From Dermatemys mawii (Eukaryota > Chordata > Testudines > Dermatemydidae), in NCBI GenBank assembly GCA_007922305.1, contig ML677335.1, positions 42,514,804-42,578,803 on the forward strand: a DNA stretch of 64,000 bases, given 5' to 3'. The stretch's first letter is position 1. Every line of letters begins with the position of its first letter. Both the position numbers and the translations under genes were made by a program. Below are positions 47,245-58,313 of this stretch, piece after piece. The notes under the pieces were generated by a model. It did not search any database and had not been told where the DNA came from. It saw nothing but the letters and a program-made list of their open reading frames with translations.

Positions 47245-47636
47245 CAGTGGATTCTCAATGAGGGATACATGTACCCCAAAGAGTACACATAGATGCTTCA
47301 GGGGTACATCAACTCATCTATACATTTGCTTAGTTTTACAATAAAAAGCACCAGCGAAGTCCATACAATCTAAAATTTCATACAATTACTTTATATTGCT
47401 CTATATACTATACACTGAACTGTAAATACAATATTTATATACAAATTGGTTTATTTTACAATTACATGGTAAATGAGAAAATAAACAATTTTTCAGTAAT
47501 AATGTGCTGTGACACTTGTATTTCTATGTCTGATTTTGTAAGCAAGTAGTTTTTAAGTGGGTTGAACTTGGGAGTATATAAGAGAAATCAGACTCCTGAA
47601 AGGGGTACAGTAGTCTGGAAAGGTTGAGAGCCACTG
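47245..47636. mobile_element. hAT-like element, GTACCCC family, forward copy
   Basis: Ends CAGTGGATTCTCAATG and GTTGAGAGCCACTG are inverted repeats. Internal ATGTACCCCAAAGAGTACAC and, near the right end, GGGGTACAGTAGTCTGGAA. The flanks TATTAGAG and TATGATAA agree only partly. A second copy lies in inverted orientation at 58314. Confidence 0.8.
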
Positions 47637-47914
47637 TATGATAAACTCCAGGTTAGCATCAAGCCCAGACCTGTCCAATGAACCAGAATTTCCTGAAAAG
47701 CTGGAAAAAAATACAACTGCCCCAAGACTTAAGTTACACAAGTGTCATTTGGAGATAGGGGCCAACTGATAAAACTGAGTTGAGCAGAATATCTAGTAAA
47801 ATAGATTTCCCCCTTCATGACTTTCTGTGAATTGCTTTAATGAGTCTTATCAAAAAGTTGTTACCTTGAATATATACAGCATATTAAGCCAGTGCAGAGA
47901 TTTAAAAGTTAAAT

Positions 47915-48290
47915 GTTTATACCATATATACTCATTCATAAGCTGAATTTTTTTATTTAGTAAAAAAGGGAAGCACCAGAGAAGGGGGTCAGCTTATGAA
48001 CAGGTATAGAGAAGGAGAGATGGGACACGGCCCCTCCCTGCAACAGAGGGGGCAAAGAGAGGCAGCATAGTCAGCAGAACCAGAAGGGAAGAGACTGGAC
48101 CAGATTCTCTGTTTCTGGCTCCGCTGCTCTCTCGCCAGCCTCCGAAACAGCTACAGCTCTGGGGCTGGCAGGCTACGGCAGCACTGGCTGCCGGAGCACA
48201 CTGTGCCTGCACCACCCCGCCTGCCAGAACACGATGCAGCCAGGCCAGAGATACCCTCCCCTGGCCCACCTGAGCTAAGGTGAGCAGGGA
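47915..48290. mobile_element. Probable DNA element with ATACTCATTCATAAGC end
   Basis: ACCATATATACTCATTCATA, then AAGCTGAATTTTTTTATTTAG and GGGGGTCAGCTTATGAACAGG match a repeat I know from turtle DNA, in which the CTTATGAAC phrase mirrors the left end. The right end was not located. The 91-codon antisense frame inside is an artefact. Confidence 0.5.
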
Positions 48291-48730
48291 TGGGGAGAGT
48301 TTGGGGGTCCCAGGCTAGGGGTGGGGTCATGCTGGGGGGTGGTCACAGGAGTTACTCCCTAATCCCCTATCTCCCTGTCTCTCATCTCTCAAATTTTCCC
48401 CCGTCTTCATTTCTTCTCAAAGGTTGTCTACATTATGGAAGTTACCTATTGCTCATTAACACAGCTGCACCAGTGTTAAATATGATTAAAATATAATAAT
48501 GTAGACATGATTAAAACCTGCTAGAATAACTGGGGTTTCATTATCCTGCACCCCCAAAATCTCTGCCTGTCCTACTACATACCCAGGTATAATCATCTAG
48601 TCTCTGTCACAACATATTCCCACCCTGAAGTCTCCCTGCCCTCCAGCATTCTCCTGTTCTTTCCACATCCTCCTGTTCTTCTCCCACTTCCCTGTCTGCC
48701 TGCTCAATCTCATCTCCTGACAGGCCCACA
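48291..48730. other. Intronic sequence, nothing recognised
   Basis: CT-rich stretch near 48600-48710 with repeated CTCCTGTTCTT. No feature supported. Confidence 0.4.
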
Positions 48731-48738
48731 CACTAATA

Positions 48739-48946
48739 CAGGCTGCACAACATGCGACTCGGGGGCCACATGTGGCCCGCACTGGCTCACTGTGTGACCC
48801 AGAGGGGGTGAGTAGGGATGGGGTAAGCCAAGCAGTGGGGTGGGGGGAAGCAGATGGGGGTGGGGTGAGGGCGGGGCTTTTTGGCCCACAGCTGGGTTTT
48901 TTTGCAGTAATATGGCCCTCATTGCTTTCCGAGTTGTGCAGGCCTG
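48739..48946. mobile_element. hAT-like MITE with AGGCTGCACAAC ends
   Basis: Left end CAGGCTGCACAAC and right end GTTGTGCAGGCCTG are inverted repeats. A perfect 8-base duplication CACTAATA flanks it (48731-48738, 48947-48954). The interior has GGGCCACATGTGGCCCG. 208 bases, non-coding. Confidence 0.92.
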
Positions 48947-48954
48947 CACTAATA

Positions 48955-49735
48955 GATCACCCTTGAGGGCAGCATGACTTCAGATCTACCGAAAGTGGGA
49001 GATTGTATGAAGGGCATACTCAATCTCTGTAAATAAAAATCTTAGCTACTTAAAGAACAGTCTGTGAGATGACTGAAAATGACACAGGAGGGCAACTGTG
49101 GTTTCAATCCCATTACTGTTAATAGGACATAAAACGTTTTGAAGACCTTTACCAGCTGGAAGCCTGAAATCAAAAGATTATGAGAAGCCTTTAAGAACTG
49201 AACCACAAGTATCATAAGACTCTTTCCAAAGCTGAGGGGTCCTCGTACAATATAGTCTCAAGATAACCTCTCGCAAATCTGGAGCTGGCCACAACTGTAG
49301 CAGTATCGTACAATGATATAGCCAGGCTCTCACCTTAGAATTCACCTCAAAAGCCACAATCAGTCGGTGCAACTCTCCAAACAATTGTGCACTGTGTGTT
49401 CACAACACCACACCAGGTCGACATAATTTATTTCATTCAATTAAAAAAATTATTCTTATATAAGTGACATTTAATAAGGGAAGCTATTATATTCAAGAAA
49501 TGTTTACTAAACGTATTGGCTAAAGATGGTATGGAGTCCAGGAACTAGTATCCTTTTCCATTATACTGAAAGATTCAGGGCAATTTATATATTTACAGTG
49601 ATAAAAGGCCCAACAATGAAGGTGTACTTTCTGCAGATCCAAAACCTGCAACAGTAAACCTGCTATAGCTGCTGGCCACCTACAGCAGAGGAGTCAGTGT
49701 CCAGAAAAGTGTGCCAGGCATTCATCTAGGAAAAA
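48955..49735. other. Intronic sequence, nothing certain
   Basis: Antisense frame 49178-49384 has LQLWPAPDLREVILRL, which looks protein-like, but I recognise no family and there is no splice context. Confidence 0.35.
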
Positions 49736-49737
49736 AG

Positions 49738-50215
49738 TTAGGGCTGTTTCTAGATGGGTTTCACAGGAATCAGTACTAGGCCTGATGCTATTCAACATTT
49801 TTATGAGTGATCGGGAATTAAATATAAAAATCACTGCTGATAAACTTGACAGGAGATACACAAGTCTGGCAGACTGGCAAATAATGAGATGGATGGGGCA
49901 GTCAGAAAGTTATCTGGATTGCTTGGTAACCTTGCCTCATTGAAATAAAATGTCTTAATACAGCTAAGTGGAGAGACACACATACACCTAGGTAAAAAGA
50001 ATGTAAGTCATAGCTCCAGGAAGGGAACGGACTGTACCCGGCAAAGCAGTAGATACTGAAAAGGAGTTAAGGAATACAGTGGATAAGAAACAACATGTGT
50101 TCCCAGTGTGAGGCTGTGGTAAAGCGGTCCAATATGAAACTTGGTTATATAAAACAGGGGAGAAGTGAGTAAGCAGTCAAACTAGATGATCTTATGTTCC
50201 CTTCTGGCCTCGAAA
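49738..50215 (+). mobile_element. CR1-like LINE fragment
   Basis: The phrase TTTCACAGGAATCAGTACTAGGCCTGATG... encodes the reverse transcriptase block corresponding to QGSVLGP (here HRNQYxAx-like after decay) and is followed by CTATTCAACATTTTTATGAG (LFNIFMS). Decayed CR1-like sequence continues to ACTAGATGATCTTATG and TTCCCTTCTGGCCTC, the CR1 3' end. It is an old copy. (The quoted DNA is from 49765-49812.). Confidence 0.7.
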
Positions 50216-52189
50216 AAGAAATCTATAAAAGAACCATCTGACTGAATAATATGTCCAACAGAGAAGAAAGCTAAGTGGTAGGAAAACATGCTGGGGAAGG
50301 AAGAATAAGAGTGACAGAAAGGAGATATGAAATTAAGAGCAAAAGGAGAAAGGCAATAGCTTTTTTTTTCCAAAGACGACAAAGATATGTCATGTTAAAG
50401 AGGATTGAAAATTAATGCTTTTCAACATTGCCAATTGCTGCGTCTGCCTCAGACAAGTTTTGCAATTGTGAATTGCTAGGAGAGGTGGTTCATGAAACTG
50501 ATAATCTCTCTTCTACGATGTGGTCACACTAGTTAAAAATGGAGCACTCCTACGCCTGGCAGTGTGTTGGGCTCAGTACATTAAGAGGAACCATATCTTT
50601 AAGTACTGTTTGTGCTAGTCAACAAGAGTACCTTCATAAATAAAGACATTTAAACTAAAGGCAGAAATCCAACGCAAGGTAGTTTTACTCAAGAAGATTT
50701 CTAGACTTGAAATGTTGCTTTTAGGATATGACTGATTTTAGTTCTGAAGAAACTGTAGTCACACTTTTCTGTACCTGAGCTGTAGGAGTTTCTCATATTT
50801 TTATTTTTTCAGCACCAGATTTTTAATAACTGTTATGTGCCAGTATGGGTAGAGGTTTATTTGGCCTGCAACAGTTCCAAAACACATTTAAATGTTCTTA
50901 AAAATAACTTTTAGATTTTCCCTCTATGAAAAAGGCCAACCAATATTTTCAGCTCATGTCCTTTGCACTTTTTCCAGTGGAATATTAGTTTATATCATAA
51001 AATCACTCATTCTGAATGTTAACATAGTGGTAACCTAAGATTATTAAGCTATGCCATCTGTTTTTTGAAAGTTATATATTCCCTAGGTTTGCAGTGAGGT
51101 CTCTGAAGTCTCACACCAGGAATTGTTCTGGCATATTTAGGATACCAAACCATCACATGGGCAATGGCCACTAATAAATTTAAGCATTGCTGGGGGTAGC
51201 CTTTTGTTGATCCAACATTATCCTGCATAGTTTTGTTTCCCAACAGCCCATTCAACCAAATTGTCATTGGGGAATGTGTGTGTTTGGAAACCAGACTGTT
51301 AAGCAGCTATCAATATTGTAAGACAGATTTAAAGGGCTTTGGAAATTAAAGTCAAAACAATAATAGATTTAAATGATTAAAATGGATTACAAAGGAAACT
51401 TAACAGTTTGTTAATCACCACACTGAGGAAAGCTATGATGCATTTAATAAAGTTTCCCCTATCACTCTGGATTGAAGCATACAGTAAGAGGCTTGTTAAA
51501 CAGCTTCTTATAACCAAAGCAGAGGGTCAGAAATTACAATAAGACATTTAAGCACTTAAGTATTTGAAAAGGAAAGTGTGCCAAAAAAATTGAACTGTTG
51601 GCATATGCAACTGTACAAGATTCCTCCCCCTTCTAAGAATGATTCTTAGAAAGTTATATCTAATGCACTTTATATCCAAACACATTCACTATGTTTAGCA
51701 TAATTTTCAACAGATGCAGTAGATTCTACGCTCTCCTCACTTCTAGTCCTTACTTCAGGTTAGGCTTTCATATGCGCAAGTTGTGCAACAGTTTCATAAA
51801 TATGTTTATAACAAATTAAAGGTTTTCTGCAAGCCAATTTCAGCCTGACAGCTTGAGCTCTTTGCATATTAATATGAATATTATTCCTTTGAGTATTTGA
51901 TACCTGAACTGCATCATTAATAACTTAAGTTGTTGTGTTTCTGTTCAAGAATAAACTAACCTTTATACACTGTTTTTGCTTCCACCAGCAACAAACTTGT
52001 TTTGTAGTTAAACAACTTTCAACTTTGGATGCAAAGTCAATTTTGGAAATATCAATACAAAAACAAAACAAATCCCTCAAAACCACACTGTGCTTCCCTA
52101 GATATTCAGAGAGAAGTACATACACACAACCTAAACAAGAGTCTATTTAGAAATTGCTGAAATGTTCATGAACCATCTCACTGCTTAAT
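50216..52189. other. Intronic sequence, nothing certain
   Basis: Antisense frame 51049-51267 (72 codons, with WLNGLLGNKTMQDNVGSTKG) reads like a protein fragment but belongs to no family I can name. The rest is AT-rich with no recognised element. Confidence 0.35.
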
Positions 52190-52280
52190 AGGGTGTCCCA
52201 ATTTTGGGGTCTTTTTCTTATATAGGCTCCTATTACCCCCAGCCCCATCCCAATTTTTCACATTTGATATCTGGTCACCC
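52190..52280. mobile_element. Short member of the AGGGTGACCAGA element family
   Basis: AGGGTGTCCCAATTTTGGGG, then TTTCTTATATAGGCTCC and the right end ATCTGGTCACCC match the ends and interior of the family represented at 34488-35348. It is much shorter. Confidence 0.6.
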
Positions 52281-52462
52281 AACTGTTTAATCAGATCTAC
52301 TTGCCAGCATCATTTGCAAAAAATGTTTTGTTAGGCTCTATCTGCCAAAACAAATGGCAACTTAGTTCCAGATTTTTCAACCACTCCTAGAGAGAAGTGA
52401 TAGTGATTCTCCGCAGCTAGATACCCTGCTCCTCCATAAGAATTCAGACTGTAACATAGGGT

Positions 52463-52754
52463 AGGGCTATACTACCCACCGGATCGGCGGGTAGTGTTCG
52501 ATATATCGGGGATAGATTTATCACGTCTCGCCTAAACGCAATAAATCGATCCCCAAAAGTGCTCTTGTCAACTCTGGAATTCCAGCTCCACAAGAGGAGT
52601 AAGCAGAGTCGACGGGGGAGCCGCTGCGGTTGACCCACCACCGTGAGGACAGACAGGTAAGTCAAACTAAGGTACTTTGACTTCAGCTACGAGAATAGCA
52701 CAATTGAGGTTGTGTACCTTAGTTCGAACCCCTCCCTGCTAGTGTAGCCCAGGC
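52463..52754. mobile_element. hAT-like MITE, CGGCGGGTA family, copy 2
   Basis: GGGCTATACTACCCACC at the left and CTAGTGTAGCCC at the right form an imperfect inverted pair. It shares ordered blocks with 11854-12134, including GATCGGCGGGTAG, ATCGATCCCC and AGTAAGTC-like AAGTCAAAC. Non-coding. Confidence 0.7.
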
Positions 52755-53480
52755 CACACTTTCATCTTGAAGGGAGGCAGGATTTTGTGGTTGCAGGGTT
52801 TTCAGGAAGCAATCCTGAGAATCCTCCAGCTAGATTGGTAGAGTAATTTGAATGGCTATTCTTCATCTGACATAGCTGAATTCATAGTTAAAGTCAACAC
52901 ATGCAGCATCTTGAAGCTTGGAATACCATTCCTTTGCATATGCTTTTCTTAAAAGCAATGTTCATAAGGTACTGGATCAAGCTCAATATATACACTATAG
53001 CTCTATAGTTAAAGTCAAGAGTTGATGCCAGGAGTCAACTAAAAGTGGCAGTGATGCTGTAATACAATAAATTTATTATAGTAGTTATCAAAGAGAAGAG
53101 TCTTAGAAATGGAATTAAAACCTTGTCTAGATATAAACTAATGCTTACTAGCCATCTACCATAACAGAAAAACTAAAATATAGAGTTCCTGAATGTATGA
53201 CTCACCCTCTCCTATAAAAGTCAAGTGACAAATATAAATAAGGCAGTCAGTTCAGAATAGCAGAAAAACCCAATAGCTACTCCCTAACCAGGAACTGGTA
53301 TTCCACAAATCAGTCCAGAATGTTATTTTCCAGCAGTAAACCACAGTGAGATTGTATAATGGAAGCACTGACTGTACAACCTTGTAGATTACTATTGGTA
53401 TTGCATTGCTATAAATAGGGGCGGGGGTTGGTTTCTGTTTATTTTTCAAAACCAGAAGACAGACCTTTCCATTATTTATG
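52755..53480. other. Intronic sequence, nothing recognised
   Basis: No gene or element ends. CCTTGTCTAGATATAAAC near 53113 may be a remnant of a GTCTACAC-type MITE. Confidence 0.4.
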
Positions 53481-53801
53481 CAGTTGAACCTTAGAGTTAT
53501 GAGCCTTAGAGTTACAAACTGATTGGCCAACCACAGACCTCATTTGGAATTTAAGTATGCAATCAGGCAGCAGCAGAGACAAAAAAAAAAAAGCGCTAAT
53601 ACAGTACAGAATCAAACAAACTACTAAAAAAGTAAAGAGAAAGCAGCAAATTTCTTCTCCATGGTAAGGTTTCAAAGTTGTATTAAGCCAATCTTCAGTG
53701 TAAATTTTTGAAACAAACATAAGATTTTGTTCAGTTATGAACATTTCAGAGTTAAGAACAACCTCCATTGCAAAGGTGTTCGTAACTCTGATGTTCTACT
53801 G
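53481..53801. mobile_element. Tigger-like MITE with CAGTTGAACC ends
   Basis: Left end CAGTTGAACCTTAGAGTTAT and right end GTAACTCTGATGTTCTACTG are inverted repeats; TA follows the right end (53802-53803). A poly-A stretch (53580-53592) sits inside. An internal piece near 53737-53764 (TATGAACATTTCAGAGTTAAGAAC) partly repeats the terminal theme. Non-coding. Confidence 0.8.
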
Positions 53802-53803
53802 TA

Positions 53804-53984
53804 GTTATACAGAAGAAAAATAACTTAAACTATGTATTTGTAGATTCTAAAGGACTGTCTACGTATAAAAGTTTGCACTTTACCGTACTCGAGGGTATCT
53901 TAAAGACAATAAACTATCCCTGATTAACCCTATGTGTGAATGCTCTTATTCTGGAATAAGAGAACCTTATTCTGAATTATTTTA
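53804..53984. other. Intronic sequence beside the Harbinger element
   Basis: It contains CTGGAATAAGAGAACC and CTTATTCTGGAATAAG phrases of an old GTCTAC-type MITE. It ends in TTA at 53982-53984, the likely Harbinger target. Confidence 0.35.
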
Positions 53985-54376
53985 GGCCTTGGCTACACTT
54001 GCAAGTTAGAGCACACTAAAGCTGCCCAATGCACTCTATCTCACCCTCTGTCCAAACTGGCAAAGCACGTAGAGCGCTCTGACTCCGCGGCTACAGCGCT
54101 CCTGGTAATCCACCTCGGCAAGAGGAATAATGTTTGATGTGTCTGCACTGGAGCGCCTTGGTGCCAGTGTGGATGCCCTGTCTGTTAAATGCACTCTGAT
54201 TAGCCTCCAGAAGTATTCCACAATGCCTGTTCTGGTCATCACTTTGAACTCTACTGCCCTGCCCTCAGGTGACCAACCATCAGACCCACCCTTTCAGTTC
54301 TCCAGGAATTTTGAAAACCCCTTTCTTGTTTGCTCAGCCAGGCATGTAGTGTTCTCAGCAAATCTTTGAAGTCATC

Positions 54377-54850
54377 ATGCATCCACGCATCAGACGATCC
54401 CCGGTATTGAGCAATGGCAAGATGCTGGACCTTCTCAGTGTTTCGGGGGAGGAATCTGTCTAGTCCCAGCTGTGCTTCAGCCGTAGGAATTACAATACAT
54501 TCGGGAAGATACCAAGGGACATTATGGAAAGGGGCCATGACCAGGACGCAGTGCAGTGCAGGGTTAAAGTGAAGGAGCTGGCTACCACAAAGCCTGCAAG
54601 GCAAACGTCCGCTCTGGTGCTGCCCCCACAACCTGCCATTTCTACAAAGAGCTGGATGAGATACTTGGGGGAGACCCCACCTTCGTTCTGAGGACCACCA
54701 CGGACACTTCTTCCTGCCTTGTTGGACTGGGCTCTGAAGAGGAAAGTGGGAACGAGGGTGCTAAGAGGGAAGAAGACACCCCTGAATCCCTACATGTATG
54801 CAGCAGGAGCTCTTCTCAAGCCGGGAGGAAGGTAGCCAGTTGCAGTGGAG
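54377..54850 (+). pseudogene. Harbinger Myb/SANT-like DNA-binding protein, broken
   Basis: The second Harbinger gene normally helps the transposase bind DNA and enter the nucleus. From ATG at 54377 the frame reads MLDLLSVSGEESV, then a TAG at 54461-54463, then SQLCFSRRNYNTFGKIPRDI, MERGHDQDAVQCRVKVKEL. It then loses a piece (the usual residues between KEL and the following AT-rich block) and shifts frame before a second region read as FRGPP. The QCRVKVKEL motif is a hallmark of this family in turtles. It is inactive. Confidence 0.75.
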
Positions 54851-55057
54851 GGTGCTTGGGGAAGGACAACACCAGAGGAGGTTCCAGATAAGCGGCTGTT
54901 TTGGGGAGGAAGGAAGTTATTTAGTGCGGGCTCTTTGGGGCAAGGAGGGTTAGGGCTGCATGCATGCCTAGATGTGGAATAGGGCATTGATGTGCTTTCT
55001 CACATCACAGTAATTGGCCTTAGGGATCTCTTCAGCTTTATCCAGAACTATGGCAGT

Positions 55058-55718
55058 TGTGACAAAGCTCCAAGTTTGTACTTGTGGGTCCTGTGTTTCC
55101 TGGCAGATTTAGGGGCCTCAGAAACTCATCTAGGCCCCAGAGTGACCTCCCTTTCTCAGTATAACTTCATCTACCTTCATCATAACTTCACTACCTTCAT
55201 CACAGGCCAGTATGGAAGATGGAAAAGCGGGGAGCCCGGGCCTGCCCTCTACTCCGGACTCCAGCCCAGGGACCCTAATAGTATCAGCTAAGATGGCTGA
55301 CCTTTTAGCCACAAAACACAATACAATTCCCTGGGCTACTTCCCCACAGCAGTCCCCGCTTCTTCAAACTCCACTTCACCTTTACCTCAGGGCCTCCTTC
55401 CTTCTGGATGATATGTTGTCCACCATTCAGTCTCACCAACAGCACAACTTTCTTCCACAGCTCCTGATACCTACAGCCCACCTGACTAACTGGGAGGTTT
55501 TTAACTGGTTTCAGCCAGTCCCTGATTGGCTTCAGGTGTCCCAATTAGGCTAGCTGTTTCTACTCCTTTCTAGAAGGTTCTTAATTGGCCCCACGTGTCT
55601 TGATTGGCCTGGAGTAGCCTTTGTTTGGCTATCCAGGGAACAGGGACCTGCACATCCTGAGACTAATATACCTGCCTTCCAGCACTCTCTTATATCCTTC
55701 TGGTCTGACTGCGTCACA
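55058..55718. mobile_element. LTR-like element inserted in the Harbinger element
   Basis: It starts TGTGACAAAG and ends GCGTCACA, so TG...CA with a short inverted TGTGA/TCACA end. Its last 114 bases match 190-303 of the window. The Harbinger text breaks at its start and continues after it. It is non-coding and best read as a solo LTR. The target duplication is not clear. Confidence 0.75.
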
Positions 55719-55774
55719 CAATGAACTTGCGCAGGTTTATTGGGAGAGCCACTGTGGTCCTTGTCCCCATCAGG

Positions 55775-56770
55775 CTAACAGGTCTGCGCCACTGTGCCAT
55801 GAGGAGTGAGGGGGAACACGGATATAATCGCAGGGATGCTGTCATCGGCCAAGTCCAGCTTCCCATACAGAGAGCACCAGAGGCCCTTTAAACGGCCGAA
55901 AGCACACTCCACAGTCAGTCTGCACCAGCTCAGCCTGTTGTTAAACTGCTCCTTGCTGCTGTCCAGGCTCCCTGTGTACGGTTTCACGAGCCACAGCATT
56001 AAAGGGTAAGCGGGGTCTCCAAGGATCACAATGTGCATTTCGACTTCCCCTATGGTGATAGACTGGTCTGGGAAAAACGTCCCAGCTTGCAGATTCCTGA
56101 ACAGACCGGTATTCCGAAAGATGCGCGAGTCATGCACCTTTCCAGACCAGCCTGCGTTAATGTCAATTAAATGTCCACAGTGACCCATAAGTGACTGGAA
56201 TACCCTAGAGAAATATCCCTGCCGATAAACGTACTCAGAGGCTAAGTGGTCTGGTGCCAGAATTGGAATATGCATCCAATTCATCACCCCTATACAGTTA
56301 GGGAAACCCCTTTGAGCAAAGCCAGCCACAATGTCATGCACGTTACCCAGATTCACGCTTCTTCTGAGCAGGATGCAATTAATGACCCTGCCAACTTGCA
56401 TCAACAACATGGATTCCAACAGTTGACTTTCCCATTTCAAAGTGGTTAGCGACCAATTGGTAGCTGTCTGAAGTTGCCAGCTTCCAGACTGCAATAGCCA
56501 CCCGCTTCTCCACCATCAGGGCAACCCTCAATCTCATGTCCTTGCGACACAGGGTGGGGGAGAGCTTCTCAGACAGTCCCATGAAAGTGGCTTTTCTCAG
56601 CCGAAAGTTCTGTAGTCACTGCTCATCATCCCAGACTTGTATGATGATGTGATCTCACCACTCAGTGATTCTTTCCCAAGCCCAAAAGCGGTGTTCCATG
56701 GTGGTGAGCATGTCTGTGAATGCCACAAGCAATCTCGTGTCATGTGTTACGTGAGTCGATATCATCATTG
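55775..56770 (-). pseudogene. Harbinger DDE transposase (HARBI1-like), frameshifted
   Basis: The enzyme cuts and pastes Harbinger elements. A 239-codon frame (56494-55778) holds IGVMNWMHIPILAPDHLAS, the catalytic D111 of DINAGWSGKVHDSRIF, D160 of GDPAYPLMLWLVKPY and E196 of ECAFGRLKG, so the D-D-E set is present (48 residues between the two aspartates, as expected of Harbinger). The N-terminal part is in other frames: EKRVAIAVWKLATSDSY (56379-56582) and MEHRFWAWERITEW (56655-56720). These frame changes make it inactive. Host HARBI1 lies elsewhere and is a different gene. Confidence 0.88.
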
Positions 56771-56889
56771 GAGTCCTCACTGTCAATTTAGATCTTAAGG
56801 AGTAACGACTGCCAAACATGATAGACCAAAAGAGAAGACAGAGCAGGCTGCACAAAAAAATGGGAAAGATGGTACCAAATGTGGACAGA

Positions 56890-57240
56890 AGCACAATACA
56901 TCACGGGGTGTTGGGCAGGAGGGAGGAGCGAAGACATGGAACTTCCCCACTCTTGCCTCTCCTTCTCAGACAGTCCTCAACGCCACCAAACAGCTGTTTG
57001 GTGGGGGAGGGTGCACTGGGAGGGAAAGGAGAAAGCAGAGAAGAAGAACTTGTGAAATGCTCCCTTGTAAAGTCGCTGCTCTTCCACAGAATCTTACAGG
57101 CAGTGGACAGAGCAGGCAGCCAAACAACGTTATAATATAAGGGAGCATTGCACAACTTTAAACGAGAATGTTCCCTAACTAAGCAGCGACGTAACTTTGA
57201 AACAATGTTAAGCAGGAGGATGTTAAGTGAGGAGTTGATG
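56890..57240. mobile_element. Tigger-like DNA element end, opposite orientation
   Basis: The right end reads TTAAGTGAGGAGTTGATG then TA. Next to it AAACGAGAATGTTCCCTAAC and GTTAAGCAGGAGG, and an AACAGCTGTT palindrome near 56990-57000, match the other end of the family at 43990-44724. It abuts the Harbinger transposase region. Confidence 0.6.
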
Positions 57241-57242
57241 TA

Positions 57243-58313
57243 CAACCGACAAAAGCACAAACTGATAATATAAAATTCAACTTTTAACAAGATATTAATT
57301 CTAATAAAAACATTCACGTTCAGCATTACCTAATGACAGCTGGGACTCAGCCTATGAGAGCCTGTCTTTTTGGCCCAAGCAGCAATGTTCTTGCCATATA
57401 CATTGAGGAAAATTCCTCTCTAGTTTGTCATAAGGTGAGACCAAATTACACACAGGTACAATCATGTTTATTATCCAAGATATAAGTACATTTCTACTAT
57501 TAAAGTCATTCTTTTATATATTTCAAGTAAACTTTAATAAAATAAACGTTGCTTGATCTGTGTGCTGATTTTATGCAACTGAAACCAGCTTTTAAACAAG
57601 ATTTCTCTGGAGCAGGAATTATGAACTTTGATCTCTTTCACAACAAACCCAAGTTAGAGTCTCAGGTTCCACTTTTTTACTCCCAGGCCAGGAACACTCA
57701 AGTGAAGATCAAGGTAAATCATTTAATGGATCTTTTTAAAGCTTGGAACTTACTCGTATTAGAGTTGGCAGCATTTGTTCAAAAGCATCACAGATTTTAC
57801 TAAGGATTTTCCCCACATTTTCTTGCAAAATATTTTTCACTTTGAATGCTGACCAGAAAAAAGGCAAAGACCCCCAAAAGAAAATCACTTTCACTTTTGA
57901 GTTAAACCTTTTGAGTTTTGAAAGAGCTGCCAGAGGTGATATTCTTGTAATCACCAAGTTCTAGTGGATAAAGCTAAAGGCTAGAATTTGAGATCTCCTG
58001 GTTTCTATTGCCAACTCTGCAACCAACTAGCTGTAATATTTTGTACTCCATACTTTCCAAATTATAAAATTTAATCACCAGTGTGAACTTAATTTTAATC
58101 CTGGTCCTTCTTCCTCAGATTGATGCATCTCTTTGAATGCTTAATAGGCAGAGAGGAAGGTGTAGCGCAGCTATGTTGAAACGAATACTTTGGAAAGCTG
58201 TGGCATCATGAGAGGACAATAAGAAGAGCAGAAGCCATTAAGATGAAAACATTTCAATTGCCACCAAGTACTATTCTTGATTGGCTGCAGTGTCTTAGCA
58301 GCCAGGAATAGAC
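57243..58313. other. Intronic sequence, possible old repeat parts
   Basis: Bases 57320-57405 read on the minus strand as FLNVYGKNIAAWAKKTGSHR and then stop; it is only 30 codons with a stop just before it. Bases 57549-57964 carry overlapping open frames on both strands (about 73-84 codons) with no recognised family; TTTTCTTGCAAAATATTTTTC and AAAAAAGGCAAAGACC phrases resemble an old turtle repeat. Confidence 0.35.

Larger units (their letters stand above)
53985..56830. mobile_element. PIF/Harbinger DNA transposon, broken
   Basis: The left end GGCCTTGGCTACACTT follows TTA, the usual 3-base Harbinger target. The element carries two converging genes, a Myb/SANT-like ORF on the plus strand and a DDE transposase on the minus strand, the normal Harbinger layout. 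An LTR-like element (55058-55718) is inserted between them. The right terminal repeat was not found; a Tigger-like element begins near 56890. Confidence 0.85.

Noticed and set aside
57320..57405. Minus-strand FLNVYGKNIAAWAKKTGSHR frame
   Set aside because: Only about 30 codons with stops on both sides; likely part of an unrecognised repeat.
57549..57964. Overlapping open frames on both strands
   Set aside because: No family resemblance; symmetrical openness suggests composition or an old repeat.
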